From assembly GCA_009391845.1 (NCBI GenBank), contig QWJG01000006.1:1-52832 (forward strand): DNA of 52,832 nt. Direction: 5' to 3'. Made by a program: the position numbers and the translations under genes. Shown in pieces: positions 20,102 to 27,221 of the stretch. The DNA comes from Chloroflexota bacterium. Its GTDB lineage: Bacteria; Chloroflexota; Dehalococcoidia; UBA2979. Each line of letters starts with the position of its first letter. Position 1 is the first letter of the stretch. The notes beneath the pieces were generated by a model that was given only the letters and a program-made list of their open reading frames with translations, ran no database searches and was not told the origin of the DNA.

Positions 20102-20137
20102 CGAAGGCCCGGTGCCGTTGCCGGCGACCGGGCTTCG
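20102..20137 (-). promoter_or_regulatory. Structured leader hairpin upstream of rpsF
   Basis: On the minus strand, CGAAGCCCGGT pairs with ACCGGGCCTTCG with one bulged C, enclosing an inner GCCG/CGGC stem capped by a GCAA (GNRA) loop. It lies about 92 bases before the rpsF GTG and downstream of the predicted promoter, so it would be in the mRNA leader. rpsF leaders in many bacteria carry a hairpin with CCG elements bound by the bS6:bS18 pair; that role here is inference from position and CCG content. No T-run follows, so it is not a simple terminator. Confidence 0.55.
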
Positions 20138-20167
20138 GTTGGTTCGTCACCCCGTCTCGAAGTAGCG

Positions 20168-20196
20168 AGTGTATGGAGCGCATCCCGCGCGATCAA
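20168..20196 (-). promoter_or_regulatory. Predicted promoter of rpsF-ssb-rpsR
   Basis: Minus strand: TTGATC (20191-20196), 17-base spacer, TACACT (20168-20173). Four of six matches in each box. It sits between the glyA stop and the rpsF leader hairpin, giving a leader of about 150 bases. Confidence 0.55.
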
Positions 20197-20274
20197 TGCG
20201 CACGGCCAAACCCGCGCCCCAATCAATCACGCCGTTTCGCGACGATCGAGGTCCGCGAGGCTCCGAGGAAACCG

Positions 20275-21540
20275 CTAGCGAGGCAGTGCCGGCGCCGGGA
20301 ACGCCTCGCAGAGCGTGCTCACCTCGGCGCGGATCCGCCCCAGTTCCGCCGTGTCCTCGTGCGCTTCGAGGGCGCGCGCGATGAATCCCGCGACCTTGCG
20401 CATCTCCTGCGCGCCCATCCCGCGCGTCGTCAGCGCCGGCGTGCCCATCCGCACGCCAGAGCCGATCGTCGGCGGCTGTGGGTCGAAGGGGATCGTGTTG
20501 TAGTTCGTCACGATGCCGGCCACCTCGAGCGCCGTCGCGGCGACGTTGCCGACCAGCTTCAGCGGGGTCACGTCGACCAGCACCAGGTGCGTCTCGGTAC
20601 CGCCGGAGACCAGCCGCAAGCCGGCGTCCTCCAGCGTCTCGGCCAGGATGCGGGCGTTCTCGACCGTTTGGCGGGCGTACTGGCGGAACTCCGGCGTCGC
20701 CGCTTCCTTCAGCATTACGGCCTTGGCGGCAATCACATTCATCATCGGACCGCCCTGCGAGCCCGGGAACACTCCGCGATCGACCCGCCGTGCGTACTTC
20801 GCGTCGCAGATTACGAGGCCGCCGCGCGGGCCGCGCAGCGTCTTGTGGGTCGAACTGGTCACGATCTGGGCGTGCCCGGCCGGACTCGGGTGCGCACCCC
20901 CGGCGATCAGGCCGGAGATGTGCGCGATGTCCGCCATCAGCACCGCATCAACCTCGTCAGCGATTGCGCGCGCGCGCGCGAAATCGATCTGCCGTGGATA
21001 AGCCGTCGCCCCGACGACGATCACCTTCGGTCGGTGTTCCTTCGCCAGCGCCAGCATCGCGTCGTAATCGATCCGCTCGGTCGCGCGATCCACGCCGTAG
21101 GAGACGAAGTGGTAGAGCTTGCCGCTCGCGTTGACCGGGTGCCCGTGGGTGAGGTGCCCGCCGGCGTCGAGCTGCATCCCCATCACCGTATCGCCGGGCT
21201 TCAGGAGCCCCAGGTAGACGGCCATGTTCGCCTGCGTGCCGGAGTGCGGCTGCACATTCGCGTGATCGAACCCGAACAACTCCGTCGCGCGATCGCGGGC
21301 CAGATTCTCGGCCTCGTCGACGATGTCGTTGCCCTGGTAGTAGCGAGCGCCCGGGTAGCCCTCCGCGTACTTGTTCGTCAGCACGCTGCCGACGGCCTCG
21401 ATCACCGCGCGACTGGCGTAGTTCTCCGACGGGATCATCTCCAGGACAGTGCCCTGGCGGGCCTCTTCGCGGCGGATGATGTCGGCGATCGCGGGATCGG
21501 TCTCGGCGAGGGCCGGTTCAATCATCGTTCTGGCGGACAT
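20275..21540 (-). CDS. glyA: Serine hydroxymethyltransferase
   Basis: A 421-residue PLP enzyme converting serine and tetrahydrofolate to glycine and methylene-THF, feeding purine and thymidylate synthesis. Hallmarks are EMIPSENYASRAVIEAVGSV, QPHSGTQANMAVYLGLL, the PLP Lys in SSTHKTLRGPRGG, and GGTETHLVLVDVTP. Length is standard. AGGAG nine bases before the ATG supports the start. A TACGAT at 21599-21604 upstream may be a -10 box, without a good -35. Confidence 0.97.
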   Translation of the reverse strand: MSARTMIEPALAETDPAIADIIRREEARQGTVLEMIPSENYASRAVIEAVGSVLTNKYAEGYPGARYYQGNDIVDEAENLARDRATELFGFDHANVQPHSGTQANMAVYLGLLKPGDTVMGMQLDAGGHLTHGHPVNASGKLYHFVSYGVDRATERIDYDAMLALAKEHRPKVIVVGATAYPRQIDFARARAIADEVDAVLMADIAHISGLIAGGAHPSPAGHAQIVTSSTHKTLRGPRGGLVICDAKYARRVDRGVFPGSQGGPMMNVIAAKAVMLKEAATPEFRQYARQTVENARILAETLEDAGLRLVSGGTETHLVLVDVTPLKLVGNVAATALEVAGIVTNYNTIPFDPQPPTIGSGVRMGTPALTTRGMGAQEMRKVAGFIARALEAHEDTAELGRIRAEVSTLCEAFPAPALPR

Positions 21541-21651
21541 GGGTAGTCACTCCTGTTGTGCCCTGCCGTGGCTTCGGTGCGGGCGGCTGTGGGTTTCGAT
21601 CGTAGCGGAGGCACCGGCTAGGCGCGTCGAGTGCCGTGCACGTGTTGCGCG

Positions 21652-21669
21652 CCTCAGGCACGCCTGAGG
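21652..21669 (-). terminator. Hairpin between the orphan gene and glyA
   Basis: CCTCAGG (21652-21658) and CCTGAGG (21663-21669) form a perfect 7-bp stem with a 4-base loop, 29 bases after the stop of the upstream gene on the minus strand. No T-run follows. Possible weak terminator. Confidence 0.4.
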
Positions 21670-21697
21670 CACGACTCCGGCACGATTCACGAGGTGA

Positions 21698-22864
21698 TCA
21701 GCCCTCGTTGCCCGCCGCAATCCGATCGTGCTCGTCCCACACCCACTGGTTCAGCAACTGGAGTGACGCCGCGATCAGCGAGTGACCGCCGAGGACGATC
21801 GGGACCGGCGAGGCGACAACCGCGGCGATCAACGCGCGCAGTCGCGGGTCCTCGATCGCCTCGCTGTCGCCGAGATCGGCCGCGAACCGATCGGCCCGCG
21901 AGGCGTGGATCCCGAGGTGCGCGAGCAGCGGACGCATGTCGATGAACGCCGCGTCGCAGAGCTGCGGCACCAATTCACCGAAACAGCGCTCAGCCCCGAC
22001 CGCTTCCACGAGCTGACCGAGCAGCGAGCGGGCGCTGCCGTCGCTATCGCGTCCGGCCGCGGTCATCCCGCGTTCCTCGGCCAGGAGGCGGACGCGGCAG
22101 GCGGTCTCCTGCTCCAGGTACCGCCACGCGCGCGAGTTCGCGCGGCCCGCGATCAGCACCTCGGCGTGGCGATCGGTCAGCTTCCAGGCGACCGCGCGCA
22201 CGCGGCTGGTGTCCGGCGCCCAGGCATCGAGGACGGCGCGTAGCCGCGGCCCGCCGGCACCAGCGAGCGCGATCGCCAGCAGATCGATCGGTGAATCGAG
22301 GTTGAACTGCGTCGCAGTCGTGCGCGCGATCTCGCGCACCTCGACGCCAAGCTGTTCCTTCAGCGCGCGCGGCACGCCGTTGTCGGCGGACGGCCACGGG
22401 TCGAGGCGCCCCAGTAGCTCCGCCGGGTGCAGGCCAAACAGGTCCGCCGAGTAGAAATTGTTGGTGACACAGACGGTGTCCGCGCCAGCGACACCCTGCG
22501 CGAGCGCTTCGAGTTCCGCCGCTTCCAGCAGCGGAGCCGCACCCGCGCCCGCGTAGACGAAGCGGGTGGCGCCAGACTCCGCAACGACCGCGGTCAGCCG
22601 CTGGCCGAACTGGAACGGCTGGGTGCCGTCATCCAAGAGCAGCCGTGCACCCTCGGGCAACCGCCCGAGCGGAGGTCGATCGGCGACCAGCACGCAGTCC
22701 ACGAAGCGGCCGCTCTCCAGCGCCGTCTCCAGCAGATCGAGCGCCGAGGCCTCCAGCGCGCGCCGCATCAACGCCTCGAGGCCATCGCCATCGACGCCGC
22801 CGAACATCACGACGAACAACGGGCGATCCGCGGAGGAACGGGGGGAGAGATCTGCCATCGACAC
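21698..22864 (-). CDS. Orphan protein of unknown function, possible nucleotidyltransferase-like N-terminus
   Basis: 388 residues, not recognised. The first ~230 residues look like an alpha/beta fold: FVVMFGGVDGDGLEALMRRA, then VDCVLVADRPPLGRLPEG and TRFVYAGAGAAPLLEAAELE, loosely recalling GT-A-type nucleotidyltransferases such as CofC/MobA. The C-terminal part is helical (SRADRFAADLGDSEAIEDPR, SPVPIVLGGHSLIAASLQLL). The GTG at 22864 has GGAGG nine bases upstream; an ATG two codons later is the alternative. The neighbours comF upstream and glyA downstream give no clear hint of function. Confidence 0.8.
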   Translation of the reverse strand: MSMADLSPRSSADRPLFVVMFGGVDGDGLEALMRRALEASALDLLETALESGRFVDCVLVADRPPLGRLPEGARLLLDDGTQPFQFGQRLTAVVAESGATRFVYAGAGAAPLLEAAELEALAQGVAGADTVCVTNNFYSADLFGLHPAELLGRLDPWPSADNGVPRALKEQLGVEVREIARTTATQFNLDSPIDLLAIALAGAGGPRLRAVLDAWAPDTSRVRAVAWKLTDRHAEVLIAGRANSRAWRYLEQETACRVRLLAEERGMTAAGRDSDGSARSLLGQLVEAVGAERCFGELVPQLCDAAFIDMRPLLAHLGIHASRADRFAADLGDSEAIEDPRLRALIAAVVASPVPIVLGGHSLIAASLQLLNQWVWDEHDRIAAGNEG

Positions 22865-22873
22865 AGCCTAGGA

Positions 22874-22892
22874 CCTCCGCGAGCTACGGAGG
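22874..22892 (-). terminator. Hairpin after comF
   Basis: CCTCCG (22874-22879) pairs with CGGAGG (22887-22892), in the 36 bases between the comF stop and the orphan gene start. The minus-strand CGGAGG arm also contains the GGAGG that would be the orphan gene's ribosome binding site, so folding could mask it. Confidence 0.4.
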
Positions 22893-22900
22893 CTCGCGCC

Positions 22901-23623
22901 TCAATCCTCGCGCGCGACCGCGAGGGCGAACACCGCCGCGGCACCGCCGGCGCGCAACGCCCGCGCCGCCTCGTTGAGCGTCGAGCCGGTCGTCGTCACG
23001 TCGTCGACGAGCAGGACACGCGCTCCGACGAGTCCCCTCGCGCGCGAGGTGGGTTCGAGCTGCGCCGCTCGAAACGCGTCCTCGAGGTTGGTCGCGCGTT
23101 CAGCAGCGCCCAGCGAGGCCTGAGCCGCCGAGGCGCGCAAGCGTGTGAGGCCACGCTCGTCCAACGGCAACGCGAGCGCCGCGGCGACCTCGGCGGCGAT
23201 GAGCTGCGCCTGGTTGAACCCACGTCGGCGCTCCCGTTGCCGCGCCAGCGGGATCGGGATCACGACCTCCGGACGCCATACCGGCTCGACCGAGGTAGCG
23301 GCGAGCCGGGCGAGCGGCGGGAGCAGGGTCGTCACGCCTCGGAACTTCGCCTCCAGCAGGGCGCGTCGCGCCGTACCGGTGAAGCGCAGCGGCGTCCGCA
23401 GCTCATCGAACCCGGAGTGGTCCTCGGCAGCGAGGCAGCGGGCGCAGACGAGCACCCGCGAAGGCGCCCAGCAGACCCGACAGCGCGGGCGCTCGGCGCG
23501 GACGAGGGTCGCGACGCACTCCTCGTGAAGCGACGCGCCGAAGCGGCCGCACTCCAGGCAGCGCTGCGGCAGCAGGAATTCGAGGGCGCGCGCCGGGAAC
23601 GACCGCGGCTGAACGTCGATCAT
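22901..23623 (-). CDS. ComF family phosphoribosyltransferase-like protein
   Basis: About 240 residues. The N-terminal zinc-ribbon-like part has LLPQRCLECGRFGASLHEEC and further Cys pairs (CRVCW, CARCL). The C-terminal PRTase domain ends with the PRPP-binding motif VLLVDDVTTTGSTLNEAARA and contains PIPLARQRERRRGFNQAQLI. ComF/GntX proteins are linked to DNA uptake or purine-related metabolism. The start is uncertain: ATG at 23623, or GTG at 23632 with GAGGA just upstream. It is divergent from the first MFS gene with only about 40 bases between them. Confidence 0.9.
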   Translation of the reverse strand: MIDVQPRSFPARALEFLLPQRCLECGRFGASLHEECVATLVRAERPRCRVCWAPSRVLVCARCLAAEDHSGFDELRTPLRFTGTARRALLEAKFRGVTTLLPPLARLAATSVEPVWRPEVVIPIPLARQRERRRGFNQAQLIAAEVAAALALPLDERGLTRLRASAAQASLGAAERATNLEDAFRAAQLEPTSRARGLVGARVLLVDDVTTTGSTLNEAARALRAGGAAAVFALAVARED

Positions 23624-23652
23624 GTCGAGCACGCATCCTCGGTTCGAGCGGC

Positions 23653-23658
23653 TACGAT
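23653..23658 (+). promoter_or_regulatory. -10-like box of a probably leaderless MFS transcript
   Basis: TACGAT ends 6 bases before the ATG at 23665, preceded by GGC. The same element with the same spacing precedes the second MFS gene. At this distance the transcript would begin at or next to the start codon. No good -35 box is seen. Confidence 0.45.
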
Positions 23659-23664
23659 GCGCCG

Positions 23665-24960
23665 ATGTCTGAATCGGACACCAGCGAAGAGCCTGCCCGA
23701 AGCCCGGGCGAGGCGGCAACTCTCCCGACGAGCCGCCTGGCCGCTCTGCAGTACCGCGACTTCCGGTTGCTGCTCGTGATGCAGCTCGCGTCGAGCATGC
23801 GCCAGCCCACGCTCTTCCTGACACAGGCCTGGTACGTGAACACGGTCGCGCCCGAATCGCAACGGGTCGTGCTGCTCGGTCTGCTCGCCGCCCTCCGCGG
23901 CATCGCGTTTCTGAGCTACGTGCTCTTCGGCGGCACCTTCGCCGATCGCTTCCCCCGCGTCACCGTGCTCACCGCCAGTCACGCCGTCGGCCTGGTCAGC
24001 ATCCTCATCGTCGGCAGCCTGCTGCTGATCCCCTCGATCGCGGACGGTGACGGACCGTGGCTCTGGGTGATGCTGGCACTGTTCGCCAGCTTCGGATTGA
24101 TGACCGCGCAGGATCAGCCGACGCGCACGGCGATGGTGCGCGACGCCGTGCCCGAACACTTGCTGTCGCGCGCGATCACGCAGCACCAGATGGTGATGTC
24201 CTTCGGTGTGGTCGCCGCTCCATTCGCGGGCTGGTCGATCGACGCGCTCGGCTTCGGCGTGACCTATCTGCTCGCCGGGCTCGGCCACGTCGTGGTGTTG
24301 ATCACGCTGCGCGGGATCTCGACACGAACCGCCGCCGACCCCGGCGCCTCGCGTACCTCGGTGCTGCGGAATCTCGGCGATGGGATCGCGGTCCTGAGGA
24401 CGAACGCGGTCGTGCGTTGGACCGTCTTCACCAACTGGGCGGTCGCGGCGCTCGGCATGAGCGTGATGGGTGTCCTCGTCGCCAACTGGGTCAGCGACGT
24501 GCTCGAACTCGACGCGCTCGGCTGGGGCGTGATGGTCGTCACCTGGGGCATCGGCGGGGTGGTCGGCTCCATCTGGCTGAACTGGCGGGGTGACGTCCGG
24601 CACATGGGCGCGTGGTACCTCGGCGCCGGCGCGTTGATGGGGTGCGGCGTGATGGCGTTCGGGTTCAGCCGCGCGATCGTCGTCGCGTTCTTCTTCAACG
24701 GCGTCGTCGGGATGGCCTATCAACTCATCCTCACCTGGGGCGTCACGATCGTGCAGCGGGAGGTTCCGAACCGGCTGCTGGGCCGCGTGACCGGCCTCCT
24801 CCTGCTCGCCGGCGGCCTGATGCAGATCGCGGGGCTGGGCATGGGCCTGCTCGCGAAACAGCTCGGGATCGAGACCGTCTACCCGCTCGCGGGCCTCGCG
24901 ATCGTCGTCTTCATCGCGCTGCTTAGCTGGCGACAGCGACCACTTCGCGAACTCGACTAG
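23665..24960 (+). CDS. MFS exporter (EntS-like), copy 1
   Basis: 431 residues with about 12 hydrophobic segments. Typical MFS features are FGGTFADRFPRVTVL (loop 2-3 motif A region) and LLGRVTGLLLLAGGLMQIAG. The family exports siderophores, drugs or other small molecules by proton antiport; the substrate here is unknown. N-terminus is a ~25-residue acidic cytoplasmic stretch. It is followed 98 bases later by a close paralogue on the same strand, sharing long identical segments (FGGTFADRFPR, DQPTRTAM/DQPTRSAM, RAITQHQ). Confidence 0.9.
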   Translation: MSESDTSEEPARSPGEAATLPTSRLAALQYRDFRLLLVMQLASSMRQPTLFLTQAWYVNTVAPESQRVVLLGLLAALRGIAFLSYVLFGGTFADRFPRVTVLTASHAVGLVSILIVGSLLLIPSIADGDGPWLWVMLALFASFGLMTAQDQPTRTAMVRDAVPEHLLSRAITQHQMVMSFGVVAAPFAGWSIDALGFGVTYLLAGLGHVVVLITLRGISTRTAADPGASRTSVLRNLGDGIAVLRTNAVVRWTVFTNWAVAALGMSVMGVLVANWVSDVLELDALGWGVMVVTWGIGGVVGSIWLNWRGDVRHMGAWYLGAGALMGCGVMAFGFSRAIVVAFFFNGVVGMAYQLILTWGVTIVQREVPNRLLGRVTGLLLLAGGLMQIAGLGMGLLAKQLGIETVYPLAGLAIVVFIALLSWRQRPLRELD

Positions 24961-25046
24961 CGGCTGACGAAGAGCCGCCGGCAACTCCGCCCCGACCGGC
25001 GACGATTTGCCCGTTCCCGGCGCGTCTCCTTCAGTCAGCCGAGCGC

Positions 25047-25052
25047 TACGAT
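25047..25052 (+). promoter_or_regulatory. -10-like box before MFS copy 2
   Basis: TACGAT ends 6 bases before the ATG at 25059, in the context GCTACGAT, matching the element before copy 1. The 98-base gap between the two MFS genes otherwise holds only a short CGGCT/AGCCG stem just after the first stop codon. The duplication seems to have included the promoter. Confidence 0.45.
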
Positions 25053-25058
25053 TCTCCG

Positions 25059-26360
25059 ATGCCAGCACCCGAGGTCTCCCCCGCGGAGACTGCCGCATCG
25101 CAACGCGTCGCGGTCATGAGCACACCGGGTCGCCTCGCCACGCTCCAACATCGGGACTTCCGGCTGCTGCTCTTCATGCAGCTCACATCGAGCATGCGCG
25201 AGCCGACGCTGTTCATCACGCAGGCCTGGTACGTGAACGAGGCGGCGGCGGAATCGCAGCGGCTGCTGATGCTTGGCCTGCTCTCCGGGCTGCGCGGTGC
25301 GGCCTTCCTCAGCTACACGCTGTTCGGCGGCACGTTCGCCGATCGCTTCCCGCGGACGCGCGTCCTCACGATCAGCCACATCGTCGGGCTGGCCAGCGTC
25401 CTCATCGTTGGCGGCCTGCTGACGTTCCCCGCCGTCTCGAACGGCGAGGGCCCCTGGCTCCTCGTCATGCTCGTGATGTTCGCCAGCTTCGGCCTGATCA
25501 GCGGCCAGGATCAGCCGACGCGCTCAGCGATGATCCGCGACTCCGTACCGGCGCACCTGCTGACCCGCGCGATCACGCAGCACCAGCTGGTGATGTCGCT
25601 CGCGCTGCTGATCGTCGCGCCGCTGGCCGGCCTCTCCGTCGAACGGCTCGGCTTCGCAACCACCTACCTCATCGCGGGCCTGGGCCACGTCGCCGTGTTG
25701 CTCGCACTGACGAGGATCTCGTCGCGGCTGGCGAGCGATCCGGACGCCGCGCGCGAGTCCGTGCTCTCCAACCTGCGCGCCGGTATCGCGGTGCTGCGCA
25801 CGGACGCGGTGGTGCGCTGGACGGTGCTCTCCACCTGGGGCGTGACGGCGCTGGGCCTCAGCGTGATGGGCGGACTGATCTCCGCCTGGGTCAGCGAGAT
25901 CCTCGATCTGGACGCCTCAGGCTGGGGCGTGTTGGTGGTCTTCTGGGGGATCGGCGGCATCGTCGCCTCGCTCTGGCTGAGCGTGCGCTCGGACGTCCGG
26001 CACATCGGCGCGGGCTTCCTCGTCGCTTGCGTGCTGATCGGTGTCGCCGTCCTCGGATTCAGCCTCAGCCGGATCGTCATCGCGGCGTTCCTCTTCAACG
26101 GGATGGTCGGCTTCTCCCACCAGCTTGTCCTCACCTTCAGCACCACGCTGGTGCAGCGGCAGGTGCCAAATCGGCTGCTGGGGCGCGTCACGGGACTGTT
26201 GATGCTCGCTGGTGGGTTGATGCAAATCGCCGGGCTGGGCGCCGGGCTGCTCGCGCAGGCGCTGGGGTTGGAGGTCGTGTACAGCGCCGCCGGCATCTCG
26301 ATCATCGTGCTGATGCTGGTGATCGCCGCACGACAACGGCCACTGCGCGAGGCGACGTAG
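25059..26360 (+). CDS. MFS exporter (EntS-like), copy 2
   Basis: 433 residues, 12-helix MFS topology, paralogous along its whole length to the preceding gene (same start region RLATLQHRDFRLLLFMQLTS, same FGGTFADRFPR loop, same C-terminal RVTGLLMLAGGLMQIAGLGA). Differences are spread along the protein, including the N-terminal tail and helix-loop positions, so the two have diverged beyond a recent copy. Function is probably export of a related but different compound. It lies 103 bases before moaD-moaE. Confidence 0.9.
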   Translation: MPAPEVSPAETAASQRVAVMSTPGRLATLQHRDFRLLLFMQLTSSMREPTLFITQAWYVNEAAAESQRLLMLGLLSGLRGAAFLSYTLFGGTFADRFPRTRVLTISHIVGLASVLIVGGLLTFPAVSNGEGPWLLVMLVMFASFGLISGQDQPTRSAMIRDSVPAHLLTRAITQHQLVMSLALLIVAPLAGLSVERLGFATTYLIAGLGHVAVLLALTRISSRLASDPDAARESVLSNLRAGIAVLRTDAVVRWTVLSTWGVTALGLSVMGGLISAWVSEILDLDASGWGVLVVFWGIGGIVASLWLSVRSDVRHIGAGFLVACVLIGVAVLGFSLSRIVIAAFLFNGMVGFSHQLVLTFSTTLVQRQVPNRLLGRVTGLLMLAGGLMQIAGLGAGLLAQALGLEVVYSAAGISIIVLMLVIAARQRPLREAT

Positions 26361-26406
26361 CTGCTCGCTCCGCTGTGCGCCCCTGAAGGAGCGCGATCGC
26401 CCTCCT

Positions 26407-26412
26407 TATACT
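26407..26412 (+). promoter_or_regulatory. -10-like box upstream of moaD-moaE
   Basis: TATACT, five of six matches to TATAAT, lies 51 bases before the TTG start of the fused gene. No convincing -35 is seen. The surrounding gap 26361-26463 holds nothing else recognisable. Confidence 0.4.
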
Positions 26413-26463
26413 TATCGGGAGCGACCGGCGCGGCGCCGGACGCGAACTACCGCGGGGGCACTC

Positions 26464-27192
26464 TTGCGCATCACCGTTCACCTCTTCGCCGGGCTGCGAG
26501 ACGTCATGGGCGGCGACCTCACCGAGGAGTTCGAGGCTGAGTCGATCACCGTTGCCGCCCTTCGCGAGCGGCTCGGTGAACGTCACGACAAGCTCCGCCC
26601 CTACCTGACCGGCGTCGCGATCGCCGTCAACGAGGACTACATCCTCGACGACAGCGAGCCGCTGAAGGACGGCGACACCGTCGCGCTGATCCCGCCGATC
26701 GCCGGCGGGTCCGACGACCCGCCTCACGGCGAAGGCGGCGAACTCCCGCCATTCCTCGTCACCGACACACCGCTCGAGGTGCGCGCGCTGCGCGACCTCG
26801 TGACGACGCGCGCCAGCGGCGCGGCCGTGGTCTTCGAGGGCGTCGTGCGCGATCACCACGAGGGCCGTGCAGTGCTGCGCCTGGAGTACGAGGCCTACGT
26901 ACCGATGGCCGAGAAGCAGCTCCGCGCCGTCGCCGGCGAGGTGATGCGCGACTTCGCCGATCGCGAGGTGCACGCGATCGCGATCCACCACCGCATCGGC
27001 ACGCTGGAGATCGGCGACACCTCGCTGGTAGTCGCCGTCTCCGCCGCGCACCGGCAGGACGCCTTCGACGCCGCCTCGCGGACGGTCGATCGCGTCAAGG
27101 AGACGGTGCCGGTCTGGAAGAAGGAACACGGCACCGACGGCACGCACTGGCAAGAGGGCGTGCGGCCGAAGCCCGTCGGTTCGGTCGACTAG
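26464..27192 (+). CDS. Fused molybdopterin synthase small and large subunits (MoaD-MoaE)
   Basis: 242 residues from a TTG start. Residues 1-82 are MoaD (ubiquitin fold, ITVHLFAGLRDVMGGDL to ALIPPIAGG); residues ~96-235 are MoaE with VVFEGVVRDHHEGRAVLRLE, AIHHRIGTLEIGDTSLVV and VKETVPVWKKEHGTDG, including the Lys residues of the active site. The enzyme inserts sulfur into cPMP to form molybdopterin. MoaD normally ends at Gly-Gly, which must be free for thiocarboxylation; here Gly81-Gly82 is followed by a 13-residue Asp/Pro/Gly/Glu linker into MoaE, so proteolytic release is expected, as reported for the mycobacterial MoaX fusion. No other moa gene is in the window. Confidence 0.93.
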   Translation: MRITVHLFAGLRDVMGGDLTEEFEAESITVAALRERLGERHDKLRPYLTGVAIAVNEDYILDDSEPLKDGDTVALIPPIAGGSDDPPHGEGGELPPFLVTDTPLEVRALRDLVTTRASGAAVVFEGVVRDHHEGRAVLRLEYEAYVPMAEKQLRAVAGEVMRDFADREVHAIAIHHRIGTLEIGDTSLVVAVSAAHRQDAFDAASRTVDRVKETVPVWKKEHGTDGTHWQEGVRPKPVGSVD

Positions 27193-27221
27193 CGCCCGGT
27201 AGCCTCGCCGCGCGTTCCTCG

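Noticed and set aside
18580..21546. Nearly 1000-codon plus-strand frame across rpsR, ssb, rpsF and glyA
   Set aside because: It covers four well-identified minus-strand genes and their gaps; composition reflects the complement of their codons.
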